This document shows positions 1 to 7,813 of a stretch of 23,149 nt of DNA, piece after piece (the first letter of the stretch is position 1; every line of letters starts with the position of its first letter). Under the pieces are notes generated by a model. That model was not told the origin of the DNA. It did no database searches and saw only the letters and a program-made list of their open reading frames with translations. Both the position numbers and the translations under genes were made by a program. Origin of the DNA: Stentor coeruleus (lineage: Eukaryota > Ciliophora > Heterotrichea > Heterotrichida > Stentoridae); contig MPUH01001135.1 of the NCBI GenBank assembly GCA_001970955.1, positions 1-23,149 of the forward strand, given 5' to 3'.

Positions 1-1119
1 GGCTAAAATTGGCAAATGTTCTTTTCAACATTTTTTATTACTTTAGATGAATTTAACACCATATTTTAGCAGGCATGGAGAGAAAAAATATTATTTAAAA
101 AAGATTATTTGAAGTATATAAGTATGGTAAATATTGTAAAATTTTTCAGGTTTTTATTAGATAAATTAGGAAGTATTATAGAGTGTGTGTTTAAAAGTTT
201 AAAATAAATTTTGAAATGGGTTGAAAGTTTAAAGATTAAGGTTATTTGTATAGGATGAAAATCTTAAAATATCTTATTAGTTTAAGGATCATAGAATGGT
301 AAAATTGAAGGAGGATTCTCTTTTTAAGACTAGATTTTCTTGTATTTTATACTATCACGAATCACATAAACTCTACCTATTTGTAATATAAAAAAGGACT
401 TGCTTGGAGAGTTTTTATGTGAAATAACATCACCATTTCAAAGTCCTGAATACATAAAGCTATAATCAAACTACTAAGCTTTTATTGAGACAATCCTTGG
501 AGTACTTAGATACTTTAAGTGTAGTTAAGCTTCATTTCTTGCTGTAGCTTGCTCGAAATGCTACATATATTCCTTCAAATTTTTGTTGGCTAACTCCAGT
601 AATATCACAATAATCTTATAATATTTTTAGCATATAAATCAACATTCATCTACACAATTTGATTTTGGGATATTATATGAAGAAGCGAGTAATTTATGGT
701 ATTCGATTCAGGTATAAAAAGGAAAGATTATTGTAGTTGGATAATTATAATTTATATAAGTATATTGTATAATGATATAAGCATATTGATATAAAGTTTG
801 GTTAGTTTAAGAAATTGAAATATTTATAAGTAATTGATCCTATCGATCATAGTCATAATAAGTTTTCAATGTAGAATTCTAGTCTTTTCTAATCAAAGAA
901 ATCTTACATTCTTAGAAAAATAATAATATTTTAATTATTGTGTCTATTCTAACGCAGTTTAAAGGTGCAATTTAATGAATATATAAAACAAGAAAACAGA
1001 AAAGAAAGTTTGAATAGTTTTTAGATGCTTTAAATTGATGGATATAATATTTCTTAAGTTTTTACAACTTCAAATAACAATTTTATTCTTTTACTAAACT
1101 GAAGGATTATAATTTTATT
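1..1119. other. AT-rich spacer upstream of the RING gene
   Basis: I see no complete gene, tRNA or repeat array here. The only protein-like stretch is a 27-codon minus-strand frame at 532-615, from a TAA-bounded start to TGA, reading DYCDITGVSQQ and so on. It has no start codon and I cannot assign it. The rest is very AT-rich with stops in all frames. Confidence 0.6.
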
Positions 1120-1482
1120 ATGAAGACTAGATTTAAGGAAAAAGCAGAGACATGCGGAATATGCTTTGATGAGATAGAATTTCAAGGGAAAATAAACTCC
1201 TGCTCTCATTTATTTTGCTTTAAATGCATCAAAAAGTGGAGCGATGTAAAATTCATTTAGAATGAGAATTCTTGTCCAATATGCAAAAGTAGATTTGAAA
1301 AGATCACTAGAATAGCAAGAAGAAAAGAATATAAAAAGTCTAGAAGTATTATCAAATTGGTTAGAACTAAAAATCAAGAAAGGGTTATAAGTCATTCAGA
1401 ATTTATTATGCTTTTGCAAGCAGCCTCAAATCTACTAACAAGCGAATTGCAAAATCTTCTAGCCTTTTCTTTATCCAAATAA
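1120..1482 (+). CDS. Small RING-finger (C3HC4) protein, one 15-nt intron
   Basis: The gene reads from ATG at 1120 to TAA at 1480-1482. It is interrupted by an in-frame TAG that falls inside a 15-nt GT...AG intron at 1246-1260. After removal of the intron, which lies at a codon boundary, the product is 115 aa. Spliced residues show a clean RING pattern: C12-x2-C15, C28-x-H30, C33-x2-C36, C47-x2-C50 (CSHLFCFKCIKKW, then SCPICK). RING domains bind two zinc ions and usually give E3 ubiquitin ligase activity; the substrate cannot be told. Downstream is a basic stretch (RIARRKEYKKSR) and a Leu-rich C-terminal helix. The upstream frame is open only to 1078, so the first ATG was taken. The intact RING argues against a pseudogene. 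Confidence 0.8.
1246..1260 (+). other. 15-nt spliceosomal intron in the RING gene
   Basis: The sequence is GTAAAATTCATTTAG: exactly 15 nt, GT...AG, with A at position 10. It contains the only in-frame stop (TAG) of the gene and sits between codons. Removal joins KKWSD to NENSCPICK and leaves the normal spacing between the zinc ligands. Length and form match the introns known from Stentor. Confidence 0.85.
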
Positions 1483-1828
1483 ATTTAAGTTTATATGTAG
1501 TTAAGCCATACATAATAACAATTATATTTATTGAATTCCAATTAAAAAAACTAGTTCATCTACCCAATTTTAAACTTAATCCACTATATTTGTCAAATCC
1601 TATCTTCAATAACTTAATACTTACAGCCGCATACTCTTATTTTATAAATTATTTATTTTTAGGTTATATTTAAGATGCAAATAATATAATTCCATAAGCT
1701 TCCAGGATTTTCTATAGTATGAATATAAGTATTATATATTCAAAATGCTAAACTATCAAGTATTTATAGTTTTCATATATTGAAACCCCATAAATTATCT
1801 GTTAATTTGTAATCTGATATAATAATAA
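1483..1828. other. AT-rich spacer, nothing recognised
   Basis: This 346-bp stretch between the RING and CCCH genes has stops in every frame on both strands. It must hold the 3' end of one gene and the promoter of the next, but I see no distinct motif. Confidence 0.6.
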
Positions 1829-2176
1829 ATGCTCTTTGCTGAAAGGTTATATTCTAAAAACCAGTTCCAGCAAGAGGCACGAAAGCTTAAAAGGAACTAT
1901 AAGGAAAGCTTCCAAAACAATAAGTATAAAACAGAAATATGCAAGAACTGGATAGCAGGCCAATGCAAATTTGGTCAACACTGTATTTTTGCCCATGGCA
2001 CAGAAGAGAAGAAAATAGTAATTATTCAGAAGACCCAGCCTTGCATATCTTTCACCAAAGAGCACTATTGCTCATATGGAGATAAATGCCAATATAAGCA
2101 TGATCAAGGGATTAAAAAAAGATTGCCTATTTTTGTTGCTATATTAGCCGGAAATAATGAAGGTTATAATAATTAA
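1829..2176 (+). CDS. Tandem CCCH zinc-finger protein (TTP-like), 3' end unresolved
   Basis: The frame reads 115 aa from ATG at 1829 to TAA. It carries two CCCH fingers. Finger 1 is C38-x7-C46-x5-C52-x3-H56, preceded by the classic lead-in YKTEICKNW. Finger 2 is C72-x8-C81-x5-C87-x3-H91. Tandem CCCH proteins of the tristetraprolin family bind AU-rich mRNA elements and control mRNA decay or translation; that role is inferred from family. The terminal TAA may lie inside a candidate 15-nt intron at 2163-2177 (GTTATAATAATTAAG, A at position 10). Removing it gives a 120-aa protein ending ...DYLEFITKL at TAG 2204-2206. Further coding-like sequence follows to 2449, so the true C-terminus is uncertain. 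The finger region itself is secure. Confidence 0.75.
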   Translation: MLFAERLYSKNQFQQEARKLKRNYKESFQNNKYKTEICKNWIAGQCKFGQHCIFAHGTEEKKIVIIQKTQPCISFTKEHYCSYGDKCQYKHDQGIKKRLPIFVAILAGNNEGYNN

Positions 2177-2177
2177 G
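2163..2177 (+). other. Candidate 15-nt intron at the CCCH gene 3' end
   Basis: GTTATAATAATTAAG is 15 nt, begins GT, ends AG and has A at position 10. It removes the TAA at 2174-2176. It differs from the three better-supported introns in starting GTTA rather than GTAA, and the gain is only a nine-residue extension before the next stop. Confidence 0.4.
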
Positions 2178-2206
2178 ATTATTTAGAGTTTATTACCAAA
2201 TTGTAG

Positions 2207-2449
2207 GAATTCAGAAATATAAAATTTAAACTAATATTCTGGCCATGAATCCTGGTGATTAGGAGCTTGAAGGATACAAGGGGTTTAGTGTGTATTTTTT
2301 GAGGTATGAGATAGGATTATGTTGTATTTGTATTTTTATTTTAGAGGATTAGCTTTAATGAGAAGATTTCTTGTATCTTAGATTATGCTGATTTCACCTG
2401 GGTATTTGACTTCCATCTTATTAGCAATTTCGACGTGGACCATAAATAA
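2207..2449 (+). pseudogene. Coding-like but broken segment after the CCCH gene
   Basis: This stretch is less AT-rich than the spacers and holds protein-like open pieces in two frames. One piece (from ATG 2245, broken by a TAG) includes ELEGYKGFSVYFLR. The other (2315-2449, same frame as the CCCH gene, ending TAA) includes LDYADFTWVFDFHLISNF. The second piece contains a possible 15-nt intron at 2330-2344, GTATTTTTATTTTAG, at a codon boundary. I could not join the pieces with legal 15- or 16-nt introns. It may be a decayed 3' end of the CCCH gene, a separate decayed gene, or a real gene with indel errors. The minus strand is also partly open here. Confidence 0.35.
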
Positions 2450-3864
2450 TATATATAAAAATGTAAAAAACTATGATTACTGATATTATGCTACTTGAAT
2501 ATATTCCTATACACTTTATAGTTTATTTTCTATGTTTGCAGTTAAATTAAAAAATATTGTCTTATCATATCAATAGGCATTTACCATATTTAAGTATTCT
2601 TTTGTAAGTTCGTAATATACTTCTTTTAAGTCAATAAAATTTAAAATCATGCAGTAGTCTTAAATTTAGTTGGCGTTGTAAATATCATGATTGATTCAAA
2701 GTTTATAAATTTGATGAAAAGAAAATATGCTGGCAACTTCCATTGGAATTTTTGTTTAACCATAGCAGTGAACTCACAGATATCAGAACATATGATCTAG
2801 AGGATTGTATGAAAAAATATTTTATATCTACATATGCTATTGCTACATTATGATAATAGTCTGCTATTGTGATACCTTTTCTGAATTATATATCTGCATT
2901 ATTATCATTTGCTTGAGTAATTTTTAGATTTTCAATATTTTTTCTTTTTGCTTGATGATGCAAATCATAAATATTTTTTGCATGATAGCTACAGATAAAA
3001 ATTGTAAGTAGAAGCTTTGATAGTAGGTTGAGTGGAAATTAATGAGCAAAGGAAAGTTGTTTTGGTTCAAGTGAAAACTCGGTCGTCAGAAACTTTGATG
3101 AAAATCATTATTGAGCACATACTACCAGACTCAGTTATTGCAACTCTTATAGGTCCCACAATGCATATTTATATATTCTTCAATACCTTTATATACATAT
3201 AAGCACTTTGAGAAATTTTGATTTGTGGCCTGATATATTTATTCTCAATCACATTCTACAGTCAAAGTTGTAGAACTAGCTATGAATATATATAAAAAAA
3301 ATAACTCTTGTGCATCTGAAAATAGTAGAAAGTTTAGTTTCAAACCAGTATAGGCTCTGATAATTTTCTTGCTTATGTTGTAGGTAGCCTCATATTCTTT
3401 AGTTAGGGCTAAAATTTAAATTCTCATTTTAGGTTTTTGAATTCTTCAAGGTCACTCAAACCATGCATACTATTTTACTGTTTTATTTTTAAGCCTATAC
3501 TTAAGAGAAAGGTTTTAAGGACAAAAAAATTTATCTAATAAATCTATAAATTCTTTAGATGAATGCTTTAAGTATATTTATCAAAATGACTAATATCGCA
3601 AATATAATTGAAATATTAAACTGTTACTCTGCTATATATCATATTCTTAAGATGTTTGTTTATAATTGAATTCTTATCTATTAAACTTAAAATTCTGTTT
3701 ATTTGAATATAAAAATACACAAGGGAAAATCTAAGTGAAATTTCCAATCTAATTGTGGGTAAGTGAAAATATAGAGTGATTGGGCTAGCAAGGAAAAAGC
3801 GTATTATTAATTAACTCTATATATCTTCTACATAAACAAAAAGTGTTACGATTATTCTAACTAT
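2450..3864. other. AT-rich spacer holding transposase remains
   Basis: Apart from the transposase remnant at 3032-3202 and an adjacent unassigned frame, this spacer is AT-rich with many stops and shows no gene. The open frame at 2695-2853 (52 codons between two TGA stops, no ATG) reads KFDEKKICWQLPLEFLFNHS and so on. Its FLFNHSSEL loosely recalls the N-terminal part of ISXO2-type transposases, but this is weak. Confidence 0.45.
3032..3202 (+). pseudogene. Remnant of an ISXO2/Merlin-type DDE transposase
   Basis: The open frame reads VEINE, then RKVVLVQVKTRSSETLMKI and EHILPDSVIA. In ISXO2/Merlin transposases the catalytic core runs VEIDE ... K-x-[FV]-L-V-x-V-x-x-R-S-x-x-T-L-x-x-I-I ... H-I-x-P-x-S-x-I, followed by the second catalytic Asp. 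The order and spacing of the later block fit well. The copy is dead. The Asp of VEIDE is Asn, roughly 25 residues between VEIDE and the RKV block are missing, the second Asp after SVIA is absent, a TGA lies just upstream, and the frame ends at TAA 3200. Degenerate pieces in other frames follow to about 3350. No terminal inverted repeats were found by eye. Confidence 0.55.
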
Positions 3865-4026
3865 TTACTGCTGTCTCGGCTGATTTCTTTCAGGTATTTC
3901 AACTGTAAAAGGTATCTCCACATTAAGGGCCTTTAAATTTCCTAATAAAGTCATTATAACTTCTATATTCCCATCATCAAAAGCTTTTTGCAATTGGACC
4001 CTATATTGTTCAAGCTCGTTTTCCAT
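3865..4026 (-). CDS. Small hypothetical protein, 53 aa
   Basis: The frame runs from ATG (4026) to TAA and starts 50 bp beyond the stop of the MORN gene, on the same strand. It begins MENELEQYRVQLQKAFDDGN, with a charged amphipathic N-terminal helix, then a segment containing LLGNLKALNVEIPFTVEIP, and a polar end (RNQPRQQ). Base composition is clearly richer in G+C than the spacer around it, and the amino-acid mix is balanced, which suggests a real gene. I do not recognise the family; there is no signal peptide, membrane segment or metal-binding motif. It could also be the last exon of something longer, but no upstream exon is needed. Confidence 0.55.
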   Translation of the reverse strand: MENELEQYRVQLQKAFDDGNIEVIMTLLGNLKALNVEIPFTVEIPERNQPRQQ

Positions 4027-4076
4027 AATATAATATATACCAATATCCTACAATATTAACAAATTAACTAATTATT

Positions 4077-5231
4077 TTAAGAGTTAGAACTACTTAGCCA
4101 GCGTTTACGTTCTCCATTTTCCCATTCCCCTCTACCTCTTCTTAACCTTCCTTTACTCTTATCGAAAAAGGTATAAATTCCTTCACCATGCTGATTGCCT
4201 TTCTTCCAATTGCCTTCATAACATCGTTTATCTGGCCATGTCATCACTCCTTTACCATGCTTTTCTCCATACTTATACCTCCCAGTATATGTTTTACCAT
4301 TTTTCCAAGTAAAAGTGCCTTTACCATGCATCAATCCATCTTTCCATGAGCCTTTAAAAGTGTTTCCATTATTCCATATAATCTCTCCATATCCATTGAA
4401 ATCATCATTATAAAATTCTCCAGTATATTTCCCATCTAACATATACAGAACCCCATCACCTTCTTTATGTCCTGTATTATAAGTTCCTTCATATTTTATT
4501 CCATTAGGCCAAGTTTCCATCCCTTTCCCATGTATTACAATAGATTCACCTCCTAATGTGGTTTCTCCACCTTCTTGTGAAATAAACATTCCTTGATAAA
4601 CAACTTTATCACGATTCATAAATCTTCCAAGTCCATTTATTCTGCCGTTAAGGAAATATCCAACAAAGGTAGACCTATCGGGACGAACCTGAATCCCACG
4701 ACCATGAGGAACGCAATCTTTATTGAATTCTCCTCTATAATAAGTATCATCAGGCATATGGAAAACTACAGTGGCAGGATAAACAACGCCTTCTATCAGT
4801 ATGGACATATCAAAGTTCTCACCTCCACCAACCATTAGGATATCTTTAATATCGATTTTCTTACTTTCTTCATCGTCTAGTGCTTGATATAAAGACTCTG
4901 GACCTTTCTTAGATAAAGTTACTCGATTACTGTTAATCGTAATTGAATGATGTGAAGCAGGTATCTCGCTTTTATCTAAATTATCATTTCCAGGCGTTGG
5001 GGTAATGTTTTCTGATTTTCTTGTTGCGACATTTGTCATCTTAAGGTCCATAACATCTGCCTCTTTGATAGTGACATAAACATTCTCGCCTAGATTCCCA
5101 TTTTCTGACTCAGCCAATGCTTTCGGGTTCATAAACATGACTTCTTCTGTTATAATTGGATCTTCATGACATTTAACCTCTTCATTAGTTGATTGAAATC
5201 GATTCCTACAGCAGTTAGCTCCTGCACCCAT
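4077..5231 (-). CDS. MORN-repeat protein with possible N-terminal lipid anchor
   Basis: The product is 384 aa. Residues 1-160 are polar and low in conserved features. About eight MORN repeats run from residue 165 to 355, for example YRGEF, YEGTY, YTGEF, FKGSWKDGLMHGKG, YTGRYKYGEKHGKG and YEGNWKKGNQHGEG. MORN arrays form extended beta structures that sit at membranes and cytoskeletal scaffolds in protists. The N-terminus MGAGANCCRN has Gly2 followed by Cys7 and Cys8. This resembles myristoylation plus palmitoylation, although position 6 is Asn rather than the preferred Ser/Thr. No kinase or other enzyme domain is seen. Codons for residues VTLSK, near residue 106, could be a cryptic 15-nt intron (4908-4922) that contains no stop. 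Function beyond scaffolding is unknown. Confidence 0.9.
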   Translation of the reverse strand: MGAGANCCRNRFQSTNEEVKCHEDPIITEEVMFMNPKALAESENGNLGENVYVTIKEADVMDLKMTNVATRKSENITPTPGNDNLDKSEIPASHHSITINSNRVTLSKKGPESLYQALDDEESKKIDIKDILMVGGGENFDMSILIEGVVYPATVVFHMPDDTYYRGEFNKDCVPHGRGIQVRPDRSTFVGYFLNGRINGLGRFMNRDKVVYQGMFISQEGGETTLGGESIVIHGKGMETWPNGIKYEGTYNTGHKEGDGVLYMLDGKYTGEFYNDDFNGYGEIIWNNGNTFKGSWKDGLMHGKGTFTWKNGKTYTGRYKYGEKHGKGVMTWPDKRCYEGNWKKGNQHGEGIYTFFDKSKGRLRRGRGEWENGERKRWLSSSNS

Positions 5232-5401
5232 ATTATCTATTAACTATATTTTCATTGTAAAATTTACAACATCAATTGCTTATTTGTCCACCTATGTATT
5301 AAATGGCTATAAATAATTAGGGAAATTTAAATCTCTTAAAATATATGAATAGAAATTTATGGTCTATTACAAATTAAACTAGATAAGAAGTGGTTAGTCT
5401 A

Positions 5402-6820
5402 TTATTTCCGTCTAAACCTTTTCTCGTTTTCTTCATTAAGTTTCCTTAATGATTTATATCTTATTTCATCAGTTGTCATCTCAAAGCCTACATCTTCTTC
5501 GTCATCTCTGTCCATAATCATAGGTGTGTCTATATCTATTTTTTTAATGTTTTCAGTGTTAGCTTTGATGTTTTTTAATTTTTTATCGTTAATCCGTTCA
5601 TCAAGTTTCTTTTCAACTTCAGCGAAAAGGTTGATTAGGTTTTTTTCATCTATTTCTTCAAATTCAATATTCAAGCGGTCACAAAGAACTCTCACTCCAT
5701 CAACAAGCGAATTCAAAGTTTTTTTAACCCTTTCACTAGCTTTGCTAAATTCCTCATCTTTTAATGCTAGTTTTTCTAATTTCAGCTGATATTCTTTAAT
5801 CATATTTTTTCTTTCAATATCATTTTCTGTATCAGGGACTTTATGTTTATCTATTTTGTCTCTAATCTCAGCAATCTGTAAATCAAGTTGTTCCATTTCA
5901 CCACTTAATTCATTCACATGATTAAACAGACTGAAATTTTGCATTTCTGAATCTAAATAGACCTTGACAATTTCATCTAAACTTTTTAAATTAGTTTTTT
6001 CTGTAAGCATTTTAAGCTCTTCTTCATATTGTTTAAGCTTTTCATTCTGTTCATCAATCAAAACCTTGCCTTGTGTTGCTCTAACCTCAACTTCACATTC
6101 GATAATATTAACTTTTTCCTCTTCTTCAAAAGCTTGAATAGGCTCTTTTAAGAAATCTTTTGAAGTTGTGTCTCTGATAATATGTTTTTCTAATGTCCTC
6201 CATTCACTTTCGAACTCTTCATTTTCTTTTTCTGCTTCTTGTTTCAGTTCGCCTAGTTTCTTTTTAGTTTCTTCACGTTCTTTGATTGCTTGGTTACTTG
6301 CTTCAACTATGAGCTTCATTTCTTCTTGTTTTTTAGCTAATTCACTTTCAAGTTGTTTGCACATGTTAGAATAAATCATTCTTTCTTTACGAATTTTGTT
6401 GATTTTTTCTATAAGACCTTTATTAATCGCTAGGATTCCATTGAGTTTTTGAAGACCCTTGTCGATTTTGTTTTCTATGCTTTTCACTTTTCGATTGAAG
6501 GAGTCGGAGTTAGATTTGTTTTTCGCTGCTATTTCTACGCTTTGCTTGCGTTTTGAGTCAATTTCGCTTGTCAATGCTTCATGCTGCTGTCGTAATTCTT
6601 CAATTATTTTCTTTTCAGTTATGATTTTTCTAGAGAAAGTATCAGATTGGTCTTGAAGACGATAAATGTCACTGTTAATCATCATTGTGGTAGGGTCACT
6701 TGAACTGAAGTCAATTTGGGTTCTGAGCATGAAAGCTTCTTGTTTGAGCATTTCTAGTCGAGCTTTGCGACTTGTAGAATTAGAAGTTTCTGATACTCTA
6801 TTTTGAGGTTTTTGAGACAT
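5402..6820 (-). CDS. Outer dynein arm docking complex coiled-coil subunit (CCDC63/ODAD1-like)
   Basis: The 472-aa product is almost entirely coiled coil. The block IENKIDKGLQKLNGILAINK, then IRKERMIYSNMCKQLESEL and the segment ending EFESEWRTLEKHI, matches the signature of the DC1/CCDC63/CCDC114 (ODAD1) family. In that family a helix with R-K-E-R and an F/Y-x-N/D-x-x-x-x-L-E pattern is followed by an E-F-x-x-E-W motif. These proteins dock outer dynein arms on doublet microtubules. Residues 1-20 are polar; the C-terminus is acidic, then basic (EKRFRRK). Length is somewhat below the human homologues, which run to more than 550 aa. The family is secure; which paralogue (CCDC63, ODAD1 or ODAD3 type) is not. 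It is transcribed away from CFAP58, with a 993-bp spacer between them. Confidence 0.85.
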   Translation of the reverse strand: MSQKPQNRVSETSNSTSRKARLEMLKQEAFMLRTQIDFSSSDPTTMMINSDIYRLQDQSDTFSRKIITEKKIIEELRQQHEALTSEIDSKRKQSVEIAAKNKSNSDSFNRKVKSIENKIDKGLQKLNGILAINKGLIEKINKIRKERMIYSNMCKQLESELAKKQEEMKLIVEASNQAIKEREETKKKLGELKQEAEKENEEFESEWRTLEKHIIRDTTSKDFLKEPIQAFEEEEKVNIIECEVEVRATQGKVLIDEQNEKLKQYEEELKMLTEKTNLKSLDEIVKVYLDSEMQNFSLFNHVNELSGEMEQLDLQIAEIRDKIDKHKVPDTENDIERKNMIKEYQLKLEKLALKDEEFSKASERVKKTLNSLVDGVRVLCDRLNIEFEEIDEKNLINLFAEVEKKLDERINDKKLKNIKANTENIKKIDIDTPMIMDRDDEEDVGFEMTTDEIRYKSLRKLNEENEKRFRRK

Positions 6821-7813
6821 TTACTTATATTAATATATTATGTTAATGCGATTAAAAATCCCTTTTTATCACTTCTTCATTTTGTCAGGAACTTAAGTGC
6901 AGTCCACCACTTGGTCAGACTTGCCATTTATCTCTAGCCATTTCGCGCATAAACCTTCTGTCGCTATGGTTTACGGCAAAGTCTTATGACATTTTCATGC
7001 CTGCTTGCAGAGCCCCTAGTTGTAGGGAAGACAGTTTACTTCCTTGCAGAAGTCCGGAAGCATCCCTACCTATGGCTAATTAAACCCTACGCCTAAGTTA
7101 TTCACACCTTATGAGTTGCATTAATAAATGTTTATTTTAAAACTAATTTTAAAGTGTTTAAGCTTTCTTATGTATTTTATATAAATCAGGTTAAGTATCT
7201 TGAATTTTTCATTATGTTTTCTGTAAAGGGATATTAGCAAAATGAATTTTTGATGTACTTTCACAACATCATTTTTAAAACTGTTATGGATAATGTAAAA
7301 TATAAAAGATTAATGACTATGTTAATTATAATGGAGATGTGAATGTGTGTTTTAGCTTATGCTCTTTATTTTGAATTTAGAATTCATTTCAAATTATATA
7401 ATATTTTAGTTGCAATTCTTTAGAAATTTATTTCTTCGATTACAAAGCTCAGCGAGTGTGTTAATGATAATTTCAAAAATAAAATTTAAAGGGTAAAAAA
7501 ACTATTGAGCTTTCAAATGTAAAAAGTGTGCTGATTCAACAAATTTTTCAATTTGCTCTTAGCAGATCTAATTCTAAGAATTCGCTATTGTTTTAATATG
7601 TGCGGTTTCCCCATTAATTTTTGACTGATAGGCCAAGCAACAAAGTAGCAAATAGTAATGATAAAAATACTTGAAGTAAATACTAGATTATCCATCAAAG
7701 CTATTTAAAAAACATGAACTTATCATTACACATATTATCAATAAGATTCTGATTTTTAAAGTACAAAAAAATTGAAAAATTCTTATAGTTTACCATATAT
7801 AATATTCAAATAA
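6821..7813. other. Divergent spacer between docking-complex gene and CFAP58
   Basis: This must contain the promoters of both genes, which are read outward. The left part holds the GC-richer hairpin block at 6888-7101. From about 7110 to 7813 the sequence is AT-rich with stops in all frames and no recognisable motif. Confidence 0.6.
6888..7101. ncRNA. Candidate structured RNA, about 215 nt
   Basis: This block is far richer in G+C than the rest of the spacer. Its two ends can pair (AACTTA at 6890-6895 with TAAGTT at 7094-7099). Inside are several stems. AGACTTGCC (6917-6925) pairs with GGCAAAGTCT (6975-6984), 9 bp with one bulged A. TAAACC (6950-6955) pairs with GGTTTA (6968-6973) around a 12-nt loop. 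GTAGGGA (7022-7028) pairs with TCCCTAC (7063-7069). Nested within that, CTTCC (7039-7043) pairs with GGAAG (7056-7060). There is no tRNA shape and I could not match U1-U6, U3, SRP or RNase P core motifs with confidence, so the strand is left open. One plus frame is open for about 70 codons, rich in Cys/Pro/Ser; it lacks protein-like features and I judge it chance. Confidence 0.4.

Noticed and set aside
532-615. Minus-strand 27-codon piece DYCDITGVSQQKFEGIYVAF
   Set aside because: It has no start codon, a stop upstream and no intron that would extend it. Too short to assign.
1210-1395. 61-aa minus-strand frame
   Set aside because: It is the antisense shadow of the RING gene, whose zinc-ligand pattern is decisive.
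1847-2065. 72-aa minus-strand frame
   Set aside because: It is the antisense shadow of the CCCH zinc-finger gene.
2240-2443. Minus-strand reading starting MVHVEIANKMEVKYPGE
   Set aside because: It looks protein-like but is broken by several TAA codons that no 15-16 nt intron explains. The plus strand is about equally open, so neither is called as a gene.
2695-2853. 52-codon plus frame between two TGA stops, containing LPLEFLFNHSSEL
   Set aside because: There is no ATG, and the resemblance to the N-terminal part of ISXO2-type transposases is too weak to call.
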